From contig JAAZGI010000256.1 of assembly GCA_012511315.1 (NCBI GenBank), forward strand, positions 1 to 13,889: a DNA stretch of 13,889 nucleotides. Reading direction: 5' to 3'. The position numbers were made by a program, and so were the translations under genes. Shown one piece after another: positions 7,886-13,832 of this stretch (position 1 is the first letter of the stretch; every line of letters begins with the position of its first letter). The DNA comes from Clostridium sp. (GTDB lineage: Bacteria > Bacillota > Clostridia > Clostridiales > Clostridiaceae). A model generated the notes under the pieces. That model was not told the origin of the DNA. It saw only the letters and a program-made list of their open reading frames with translations, and made no database searches.

Positions 7886-8755
7886 GTGGTTTATAATCGG
7901 AAAACAAAAACTTATGAAAAGGACAGCCAAACAGGTGGAATCTTTCTTAAATTAATTTATTCAAGTTTGATGAAGCCAGTGCGAGGACCATTCTTAGAAA
8001 AGGATTTTTCGGAAAATGCTGCTTGGCTCTTAGGAAAAATATACACCCGTAGGCGAATTAAACAAATCATGGCTAAATATAATATCGACAGTAATTTATT
8101 CCAAAATGATCCTCGTGAAAACTTTAAAGAGTTTTTCCTGCGCAAATACAAAACCAGTGCCTTACCACAAGTACGACATGGAGACATCATTAGTCCTTCA
8201 GATGGCAACATATCTACTTATTCTATATCAGATGAACTCATGGTAAAAGTAAAAGAACAACAATACACTATCAAGGAGCTATTTGCTGGTAGTGAAGTGG
8301 CAAACTTTTTCAATGGAGGCACGCTGTTTCTAATTCGCTTATCCATTCACGATTCCCATCGGTTTATCTACACAGAAAAGGGTGCGTTTAGTGGCAAAGC
8401 TTTTCGGAGAATTCCAGGGGTCCTCCATTCTTTATCTCCCTACTCAAAACGAGAGATGGTTCTACAGGAGAATGAACGGCGCTACAGCATCTTAGAAACA
8501 GGACATGGATTGGTTGGTATTATGGAAGTAGGTGCCATGATGGTGGGGAGGATTCGCTATCAACGAGCTCTAAAAGCTGTTCGTTATGAGGAACGGGGAT
8601 GGTTTGAACCGGGTGCATCGACCATATTGATCTTTTATCAAAAGGGGATTGCTCAGCCAGATATGGATTTGGTTCGAGAAACGGCAGCCGGCAATGAAGT
8701 TCGAATCAGGTTAGGAGAAAGAATCGGGCAATACACTCACGAAAGGACTAAATAA
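7886..8755 (+). CDS. psd: Phosphatidylserine decarboxylase, clostridial type
   Basis: Makes phosphatidylethanolamine from phosphatidylserine at the inner face of the membrane. The proenzyme cleaves itself to give a pyruvoyl group. Numbered from the GTG at 7886 (289 aa), Asp106 in SPSDG, His158 in DSHRF and Ser245 in PGAST form the self-cleavage triad. The cleavage motif reads GAST rather than the common LGST or GGST. VGAMMVGRI (215-223) is also typical. The N-terminus (VYNRKTKTYEK) matches how clostridial homologues begin, except for their usual first residues MI plus one or two more. Exactly those (ATG ATA CAG) lie just upstream, out of frame, so the start may carry a small indel. The partner pssA is not in the window. 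Confidence 0.88.
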   Translation: MVYNRKTKTYEKDSQTGGIFLKLIYSSLMKPVRGPFLEKDFSENAAWLLGKIYTRRRIKQIMAKYNIDSNLFQNDPRENFKEFFLRKYKTSALPQVRHGDIISPSDGNISTYSISDELMVKVKEQQYTIKELFAGSEVANFFNGGTLFLIRLSIHDSHRFIYTEKGAFSGKAFRRIPGVLHSLSPYSKREMVLQENERRYSILETGHGLVGIMEVGAMMVGRIRYQRALKAVRYEERGWFEPGASTILIFYQKGIAQPDMDLVRETAAGNEVRIRLGERIGQYTHERTK

Positions 8756-8886
8756 AAGTAGAGAAATAGAAAGAATAGACTTAATTTATTTAAAAAAAAG
8801 TCAATAAGTATTAACTGAGGCAACAATATTCATGGTTTTATTACTTAATGCAATGTTTGTTATTATTTACAGGCTGTTATATAGCT

Positions 8887-8892
8887 TATAAT
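8887..8892 (+). promoter_or_regulatory. Possible -10 box of the interrupted small gene
   Basis: TATAAT lies 55 nt before the ATG at 8948, in the 192-nt gap after psd. No good -35 is found at 16-18 nt. The rest of the gap is AT-rich and shows no terminator for psd. Confidence 0.3.
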
Positions 8893-8947
8893 AAACCCAA
8901 GGTACAAAACAACTTCTTGAAAGAAAACTTTAAAAAGGAGGATTAAA

Positions 8948-9247
8948 ATGAACAACGATAAAAAAGACAAACGAGAATAGTATAACTACAGCAAAGATAC
9001 GGTACATAAGCCTGAGACCTATACTAAAGATGACCTAATAGATCTTCCTTTTAATCAGGCGAAACGTTACGAAATTGGATCAACGGGTATCCCTTATAAA
9101 AAGAGCCGGTTTGAAGAAATCCAGAAAGAAGAAAAGAATAGGGGTAAAGTTGAAGTAGATGAAGTTGAAGGTAAAGACAAAGTAGAAATAGAAGAAGCAG
9201 AAGTTATCGAAGAGATTAAAGAAGATGGAATAATTCAAGATAAGTAA
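8948..9247 (+). pseudogene. Small hydrophilic protein gene interrupted by an in-frame TAG
   Basis: An ATG with an excellent ribosome binding site (AAAAGGAGG, 6 nt spacing) opens MNNDKKDKRE and meets TAG at 8978-8980. The same frame then runs open for 88 more codons to TAA at 9245-9247. The downstream part begins YNYSKDTVHKPETY, has a middle IGSTGIPYKKSRF and ends in a Glu/Lys/Val-rich acidic tail. It looks like real coding sequence: even codon choice and no ATG, GTG or TTG that could restart it. The full product would be 99 residues, soluble, with no membrane segment. I do not recognise the family. A CAG or CAA to TAG change is the simplest cause; read-through by a suppressor tRNA cannot be excluded. 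The next gene, 70 nt on, encodes a stress-type membrane protein. Confidence 0.7.
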
Positions 9248-9317
9248 AAGTTATAACAATTAATGGAATCACCGGTCCTTTGACTGGGATTTAGCTAAAA
9301 CAATTAGGAGGTATATT

Positions 9318-9569
9318 ATGGGAATTTTATTATGGTTATTATTTGGTGCAGTGGTCGGTTGGCTAGCTGGAATGATTATGGGTGATAATAAATCTTTGGT
9401 TATGAATATAATCGTTGGTATTATCGGTTCATTTCTAGGATCATGGCTGGCTTCTACCTTCTTTAAAACATCATTCCAAGATTTCAGTATTGAAGGATTA
9501 ATTTTCTCAGTAATTGGTGCTGCTTTATTGATTTTCTTGAAGCGTCTAATTACAGGAAAAGGTTTTTAA
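9318..9569 (+). CDS. GlsB/YeaQ/YmgE-family (transglycosylase-associated) membrane protein
   Basis: Very small membrane protein (83 aa) with three hydrophobic segments at about 3-21, 28-48 and 58-76, rich in Gly at helix faces. GAVVGWLAGMIMG, then NIIVGIIGSFLGSWL, then IGAALLIFLKRLI is the layout of the transglycosylase-associated family. Members are often induced by stress; the molecular function is unknown and the family name does not imply enzyme activity. The ATG at 9318 has GGAGG 6 nt upstream. It follows the TAG-interrupted gene by 70 nt, in which a 6-bp hairpin (9272-9277 with 9282-9287) without a T-run is seen. A terminator follows, so it ends the transcription unit. Confidence 0.85.
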   Translation: MGILLWLLFGAVVGWLAGMIMGDNKSLVMNIIVGIIGSFLGSWLASTFFKTSFQDFSIEGLIFSVIGAALLIFLKRLITGKGF

Positions 9570-9649
9570 GATTAACCTAAACATTTTGTCTGCCAGAATT
9601 ATTTCATAATTTATATTAAACTGATGAGTGAAATAATCGGAAAAATAAC

Positions 9650-9696
9650 AAAAACAAGAGTCTCATCCATTTTATGGGTGAGGCTCTTGTTTTTTT
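9650..9696 (+). terminator. Intrinsic terminator after the GlsB-type gene
   Basis: A 19-bp stem (9650-9668 with 9676-9694) includes two G-U pairs, has a 7-nt loop and a core ACAAGAGTCTCATCC. A seven-T run follows GCTCTTG, overlapping the stem end. The opposite strand also has a T-run, but no minus-strand gene ends here. Confidence 0.88.
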
Positions 9697-9727
9697 AAGT
9701 TAGTTCAAATGAAAAGTTCAAGGTTTG

Positions 9728-9736
9728 TGGTAAGAT
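9728..9736 (+). promoter_or_regulatory. Possible extended -10 ahead of the structured leader
   Basis: TGGTAAGAT fits the extended -10 pattern TGnTATAAT with one change. No good -35 is seen. It would start an RNA near 9743, shortly before the paired elements at 9826-10068. Confidence 0.3.
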
Positions 9737-9825
9737 AGAGGTTAGATATCATCTCTTTATTTCGATGTGGTGGAGTCCGTTGGAATGAGATAGGTAATAA
9801 AAAGTTCCTTGGAGTCTAGGTTAAA

Positions 9826-10068
9826 GCAAAGACGCCAGTAGATGGCCTACCATCCTATTGCAGGAAACAATAGTTGAAAAGGAATGGTTGATTTTCAAGT
9901 AAAACGGTATTGGCTAGCGGTTTGTAACAAATCCCTAATCGATATAAGCTATTATGTAGATTAGGGGGGAGTGATTGCCCTAGAGAAATCAAATGGATGC
10001 ATCTCTGGCCATCTTTGCAGAAACATCATGGGATTAAATGTAGACCTAGGTTAAGAGGTTAACCGTCT
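9826..10068 (+). ncRNA. Candidate structured RNA (leader or independent), unknown class
   Basis: No coding frame covers this stretch, but it holds several perfect helices. A long-range closing stem pairs GCAAA (9826-9830) with TTTGC (10014-10018) and GATGGCC (9841-9847) with GGCCATC (10007-10013), leaving a 10-nt bulge. Inside are ACCAT/ATGGT (9849-9853, 9884-9888) around CTATTG/CAATAG (9855-9860, 9868-9873), an 8-bp stem CCCTAATC/GATTAGGG (9933-9940, 9959-9966) and AGAGA/TCTCT (9982-9986, 10002-10006). Outside is a hairpin AGAC..GGTTAA/TTAACC.GTCT (10042-10068). A terminator-like hairpin and the TVP38 gene follow, which is the layout of a riboswitch. I do not recognise it as a known class, and strand is inferred from context only. 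Confidence 0.5.
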
Positions 10069-10097
10069 GAAAACACTCTAAGCAATGGATTTTAGAA

Positions 10098-10106
10098 TGT
10101 TATAAT
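10098..10106 (+). promoter_or_regulatory. Extended -10 promoter before the TVP38 gene
   Basis: TGTTATAAT matches the extended -10 consensus perfectly, so a -35 is not essential. Transcription would start near 10113, leaving a leader of about 108 nt that keeps the hairpin at 10120-10158 but omits the structured region before it. Confidence 0.5.
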
Positions 10107-10119
10107 ACCTTTGTTAAGT

Positions 10120-10170
10120 AAAGCTGCTTGGCTAAAAAAAATTATTTTATAGCAGTTTAATTTTTATTAT
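10120..10170 (+). terminator. Terminator-like hairpin in the TVP38 leader
   Basis: CTGCT (10124-10128) pairs with AGCAG (10151-10155), flanked by AAA/TTT. Inside, TAAAA (10133-10137) pairs with TTTTA (10145-10149). The stem is followed by TTTAATTTTTATTAT. It is AT-rich and weak for a terminator, but it lies 50 nt before the ribosome binding site, where an attenuator would be. Confidence 0.4.
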
Positions 10171-10220
10171 ACCTAAAATAGAGTTGGATATAAGGCTTGA
10201 AATCGAAGGTAGGTGAAAGA

Positions 10221-10847
10221 ATGGCGACCACAAATTATGATCAAAAAAAAATAGAGAAAAAGAAAGTTGTAATCAACGTATTATCAATTTTGGGTTTGGT
10301 GTTAGCCGTTATTTTCATAGTCTATGGTATAAGAACCGGTATTTTTAAATCAGAAAAAGCTATGGCGGCGTTCTTAAGTCCCTTTGGGATGCTAACCCCA
10401 GTTCTTTATATTGTATTCATAGCCTTCCAATCTACTTTTATGGTGGTTCCTGGAGCCTTGGGCAACTTAGTGGGCGTTCTTTTATTTGGCCCTTTTTATG
10501 GAATAATTTGCAACTATATTGGAACAGTCCTTGGATCTTCAGCTAATTTTGCTTTGGCGCGCTACTATGGTCCTGATATTATTCGAGTGTTTAGTTCTGA
10601 AAAAGGGTTTAAGAAATATCAAAAGTGGCTATCTGGTAATGAGAAAAAATTTCATAAGTGGTTTACCATTTTTATTTTCCTGCCCTTGGCACCAGATGAC
10701 TTACTCTGTTATATGGCTGGTTTGACTAAGATGACCTACCGAAAGTTTTTATTAATCATAATAACAGGGAAACCATTGGCAGTAACGGCCTACTCGTTAT
10801 TGCTTCACTATGGCTTCACTAATTTTTTAGAGTGGATGGGATGGTAG
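10221..10847 (+). CDS. TVP38/TMEM64 (VTT/DedA-like) membrane protein
   Basis: Integral membrane protein (208 aa) of the TVP38/TMEM64 family. Related VTT-domain proteins in eukaryotes move lipids between bilayer leaflets, and bacterial DedA relatives affect lipid-carrier transport and membrane potential; the exact role here is unknown. Hydrophobic segments lie at about 16-37, 55-77, 79-104, 148-168 and 176-197. Family signatures are VVPGALGNLVGVLLFG (75-90), GSSANFALARYYG (105-117) and FLPLAPDDLLCYMAGL (153-168). The start chosen is the ATG at 10221, 4 nt after AGGTGA; an in-frame TTG at 10197 would add 8 residues but has no ribosome binding site. An unusual structured leader precedes it. Two glycolipid-type glycosyltransferases lie downstream. 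Confidence 0.85.
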   Translation: MATTNYDQKKIEKKKVVINVLSILGLVLAVIFIVYGIRTGIFKSEKAMAAFLSPFGMLTPVLYIVFIAFQSTFMVVPGALGNLVGVLLFGPFYGIICNYIGTVLGSSANFALARYYGPDIIRVFSSEKGFKKYQKWLSGNEKKFHKWFTIFIFLPLAPDDLLCYMAGLTKMTYRKFLLIIITGKPLAVTAYSLLLHYGFTNFLEWMGW

Positions 10848-11069
10848 AATACGTCTATGACAAAATATGGGCGAAAATGAGACTCAAGTGGATTGCTATT
10901 TCACTGATAAACAATCGATGATAGAACCACGATAAAGGGAAAGGTTATAGTTTAGTGTGAGAAAATATTGTAGGAGTTCATGATAAGAACACCTATATTT
11001 ATCAATAAAAATTTAATTACAATACTACCAGTTTTTATTTGTTTGAATTTACAAGGGAGATTAACTTTT

Positions 11070-12317
11070 ATGAAAGTACTCATTGCTAGTGACTTTTTTG
11101 CTCCAACAATTAATGGAGTTGTCACCTCTATTTTAAATTTACAAAATGAATTAGAAAAGCATGGCCATGAGGTGAAAATCTTGACACTGCGGCAGAAAGA
11201 ATCTTATGGTTACGAAGATTGTGTCTATGCGATTCCTTCCTTTTCAGCTGGAAAATTTTACCCTGGAGCTCGGGTCATGCGATCATTGGCTTCGGTGGAA
11301 CTAAAAGAACTAAAAGAATGGAAACCTGATGTGATTCATACAAACAATGAATTCTCCACCTTCCTATTGTCCCAACTCATAGCAGCGAAATTAAATGTTC
11401 CAATTGTTCACACCTACCACACAGTATATGAAGATTATATTCATTACTTTTCTCCAAGTGAAACAGTGGGTAAGGGTTTAGTAAAAAGATATTCTAAAAC
11501 TCTTTTGGAGCGAACGGATGCAGTTATTGTTCCCACGGAGAAAGTGCGTGCTCTTTTGAATCGTTATAAGGTAGGTACACCAGTTTACACTGTTCCAACG
11601 GGAATTGATTTGGAAAATTTTGCGAAAGGGGACCATGTCAAAGCAAGAAAAAACTTGCGTACCAAGTATGGCGTGGCAGAAAACGAATTTATTCTCTTGT
11701 CGCTGGGGCGACTAGCCAAGGAGAAAAACATAGAAGAAATTATTCGATTTTTGAAAAAGGTAGATAAGGAAGTCCGTTTGATGATAGTTGGCGGGGGCCC
11801 TTATCAAAACGTTTTGGAAAACTTTGTCCTAGAACAAGGACTAAAGGATCGCGTCATCTTTAGCGGTATGGTGAGGCCGGAAGAAGTACCAGATCATTAC
11901 CATATGGCTGATGCTTTTGTTTCAGGCTCCACCTCAGAAACACAAGGTTTAACTTATGTGGAAGCGCTGGCTTGTGGATTACCAGCCATTTGCAGAAAAG
12001 ACGACGCCATTGATGAAGTGATTATTAATGATTTGAATGGTTGGCAGTATGAAACGGAACAAGAGTTTGTCGACGCCGTTACACGATTGATTGATGATCC
12101 AATGGAATGGAAGCGGATGAGTGAAGGGGCTTTAACCATTGCTCAAAACTTTTCCACCCAAGCGTTCTATGAGGGAATCATAGCGGTGTATGAAGCAGCC
12201 ATTAATGGACCCCGTAAGCCTCGTGAACCGATTCCGGCAAAACTTAGGCAGATACTTTACAAGTCAATCGACTTAACCTTTGACGATTGGATGTATCACG
12301 ATCACCTCAGGTTATAA
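11070..12317 (+). CDS. GT4 glycosyltransferase, probably diacylglycerol glucosyltransferase-like
   Basis: Retaining GT-B glycosyltransferase of family 4 (415 aa), likely bound to the inner membrane surface and using a nucleotide sugar. The N-terminal half starts MKVLIASDFFAPTINGVVTSI, the usual first strand and glycine loop. The C-terminal half has GRLAKEKN (213-220), the phosphate-binding GGGPY, and the EX7E motif with Glu290 and Glu298 (SETQGLTYVEALACG). The tail is basic and aromatic, suited to membrane contact. The best comparison is with enzymes that add the first hexose to diacylglycerol; the sugar and acceptor are inferred. The ATG at 11070 with AAGGGAGA about 10 nt upstream is preferred. 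An in-frame ATG at 10980 would add 30 residues ahead of the conserved first strand, with only 3 nt after its AGGAG. Confidence 0.82.
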   Translation: MKVLIASDFFAPTINGVVTSILNLQNELEKHGHEVKILTLRQKESYGYEDCVYAIPSFSAGKFYPGARVMRSLASVELKELKEWKPDVIHTNNEFSTFLLSQLIAAKLNVPIVHTYHTVYEDYIHYFSPSETVGKGLVKRYSKTLLERTDAVIVPTEKVRALLNRYKVGTPVYTVPTGIDLENFAKGDHVKARKNLRTKYGVAENEFILLSLGRLAKEKNIEEIIRFLKKVDKEVRLMIVGGGPYQNVLENFVLEQGLKDRVIFSGMVRPEEVPDHYHMADAFVSGSTSETQGLTYVEALACGLPAICRKDDAIDEVIINDLNGWQYETEQEFVDAVTRLIDDPMEWKRMSEGALTIAQNFSTQAFYEGIIAVYEAAINGPRKPREPIPAKLRQILYKSIDLTFDDWMYHDHLRL

Positions 12318-12343
12318 GCTTTTAAAAGAAAAAAAGTCCTTCG

Positions 12344-12407
12344 AAACGAAAAAAAGACCTTGTAGAAGACACATTATGTGTCATGCTACAAGGTCTTTTT
12401 TTCGTTT
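12344..12407. terminator. Long two-tier bidirectional terminator between the glycosyltransferases
   Basis: A perfect 22-bp stem (12344-12365 with 12386-12407) has A7 and T7 tracts and the core GACCTTGTAG. The 20-nt loop folds again by GACACA/TGTGTC (12368-12373, 12377-12382). It lies 26 nt after the stop codon of the plus-strand gene. Symmetric A and T tracts let it work in both directions. Confidence 0.88.
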
Positions 12408-12507
12408 TAAACATAAAGCAAACAGTGCTTTAAATTTATTGTCAGAAGGAGCAAGAGCCTTAGAGATCATTTCTAACTGCTAACTATTTCGATTGAAGAG
12501 TTCAGTT

Positions 12508-12543
12508 AAAAAAACTGGTTGTAAATCTAGACAAAATTACAAC
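12508..12543 (-). terminator. Terminator of the minus-strand glycosyltransferase
   Basis: On the minus strand a 7-bp stem GTTGTAA/TTACAAC (12518-12524 with 12537-12543) is followed by CCAG and then seven T (12514-12508). It begins 12 nt after the stop codon. The stem is AT-rich and so modest, and the longer hairpin further on can act as a back-up. Confidence 0.65.
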
Positions 12544-12554
12544 TAAAAAGGGAT

Positions 12555-13571
12555 TTATGGATCAAGTAGCTGCTCATAAAAACCAATTAAGCGGCTAGCA
12601 GAATTTTTGCTGTCAAAACGGTCTTTAATAAGACTGGATTTTTCTGCCCATTTGGATCGGTAGGCTGGATCCTTAGCCAGCTGATCAATTTCCATTAGAA
12701 AGCTAGCATCCTCTTTTGCCAATATGGCGCCGCCTTTAAAAGTGTCTTGATAGTTCCAAATGTCTCGCAGCAGGATGGGAAGGCCAGTACCGGCAGCTTC
12801 AAGCACACACATTGGATGATTTTCTTGCTCAGCAGGTAAGGTGAAAATGTCAGCTGCGTGGTAATATTGGCGTACATCCTCTAAAGGGATAATGCCAGTT
12901 ACTAAAAGATTATCCGGTGCCTGATCGACAAAAGATTGCATTTCTTTGGCATCAGCGCCGAGCACTTGACCAAAGGTGATTCCACCTACCCAAATAAAAA
13001 GATAATCTGGTCGTTTTTTTGCCATCTCAAAGAAGAGATCAAAGCGTTTACGAGGTTGTAGTTGCCCGTTACCTAGGATGACAGGACGGTTTTCTGGAAT
13101 CTCTAACGCTTCCCTAGCCTTTAAGCGATCTTCAGCTGTACGTTCATACCGGCTCATATTTATAGAATTATAGAGCACATCAGTGTTTTTTAGGTTCATA
13201 TCTTCCGTGAGTTCTTTTTTAACAGAACCTGAACAAGCTAAAACTAAATGGGCTCGACTATAAAACCACTTTAAATAAAGTTTAGCAGCCCAGCGCCACT
13301 TTTCGGCCCAACGAATGGATCCTAAAAAGGAGTCAGGCACTAAGTGAGCTGAAACAACTTTCTTAACATTTGGTTTAAACAGCCATTTCATGGCATATAG
13401 TCCCATTGTTTGGATATGGACGATATCGTATTTGCCTTGGCCGTTGACCTCCACTTCAACCTTAGGGTTATTCTTTAAGGCTTCGGTGATTTCCACATAT
13501 GCTGTATGAACGCCATGTCCTTTAACGGTAAATTCGGTTTCTGAAATCATGTTTACTTTTATTTTACTCAT
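12555..13571 (-). CDS. GT4 glycosyltransferase, probably second glycolipid transferase
   Basis: Family 4 GT-B glycosyltransferase (338 aa). It begins with VNMISETEFTVKGHGVHTAY, a pattern shared with transferases that add a second hexose to monohexosyl diacylglycerol in Gram-positive bacteria. HLVPDSFLGS (76-85) and the basic aromatic stretch KWRWAAKLYLKWFYSR (91-106) suit contact with anionic lipid. The C-terminal half has GNGQLQPRKRFD (167-178) and the EX7E motif with Glu250 and Glu258. It faces the other GT4 gene, so the two may make a dihexosyl lipid that serves as a membrane component or lipoteichoic acid anchor; this is inference. The ATG at 13571 has no proper ribosome binding site, and a -10 box lies exactly where a leaderless mRNA would require it. 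Confidence 0.82.
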   Translation of the reverse strand: MSKIKVNMISETEFTVKGHGVHTAYVEITEALKNNPKVEVEVNGQGKYDIVHIQTMGLYAMKWLFKPNVKKVVSAHLVPDSFLGSIRWAEKWRWAAKLYLKWFYSRAHLVLACSGSVKKELTEDMNLKNTDVLYNSINMSRYERTAEDRLKAREALEIPENRPVILGNGQLQPRKRFDLFFEMAKKRPDYLFIWVGGITFGQVLGADAKEMQSFVDQAPDNLLVTGIIPLEDVRQYYHAADIFTLPAEQENHPMCVLEAAGTGLPILLRDIWNYQDTFKGGAILAKEDASFLMEIDQLAKDPAYRSKWAEKSSLIKDRFDSKNSASRLIGFYEQLLDP

Positions 13572-13577
13572 ACCTAG

Positions 13578-13605
13578 ATTATAAGCTGAAACCCTCGAAT
13601 TTCCA
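13578..13605 (-). promoter_or_regulatory. Promoter giving a probably leaderless mRNA
   Basis: On the minus strand a perfect TATAAT (13583-13578) is followed by six bases and then the ATG at 13571, so transcription should begin at or within one or two bases of the start codon. TGGAAA (13605-13600), 16 nt upstream, is a fair -35 (4 of 6). Confidence 0.55.
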
Positions 13606-13832
13606 TGGAGAATTGAAATTTTATTAAAAACAGAGTGTTGATGAGATAAAAAGGGAGACTGCTCTCCATGACTTTCATTTGTTTAAAAAAAGTGCTTTTA
13701 TTAGGGTATCTATTATTCTTCTGACAAAAAAGAGAAAATGAAACATAAGCAAAAATAAAATCGCAAGGGTAAATTAAAGGGACAGAATATAGATAAACTT
13801 TAAAATCCTTCTAAATATCTAGGGAGGGGATA
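13606..13832. other. AT-rich non-coding end region
   Basis: No reading frame of note is seen between the glycosyltransferase promoter and the terminal repeats. One small hairpin, GGAGA/TCTCC (13654-13658 with 13663-13667), lacks a T-run. A purine stretch AGGGAGGGGA (13821-13830) precedes the repeats but has no start codon after it. Confidence 0.5.

Noticed and set aside
8764..8811. Terminator after psd formed by GACTT and AAGTC.
   Set aside because: The stem is only five pairs, very AT-rich, and has no T-run after it.
9272..9287. Terminator between the interrupted gene and the GlsB-type gene.
   Set aside because: The 6-bp hairpin CCGGTC/GACTGG is not followed by a T-run; at most it is a processing or stability element.
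9826..9880. Resemblance to a c-di-GMP-I (GEMM) riboswitch: GCAAAG, then GGCCTA, then ATTGCA in the same order.
   Set aside because: The conserved first half (the GGGCAAACC and GACGCAAAGCC parts with their tetraloop) and the closing GGTAGC-type segment are missing, so the match looks accidental.
10980..11069. N-terminal 30-residue extension or membrane anchor of the plus-strand glycosyltransferase.
   Set aside because: GT4 proteins start at the first strand (MKVLIASD). The later ATG has a better-spaced ribosome site, and the extension has no clear anchor.
13654..13667. Terminator near the right end.
   Set aside because: The stem is only 5 bp, has no T-tract, and no gene ends nearby.
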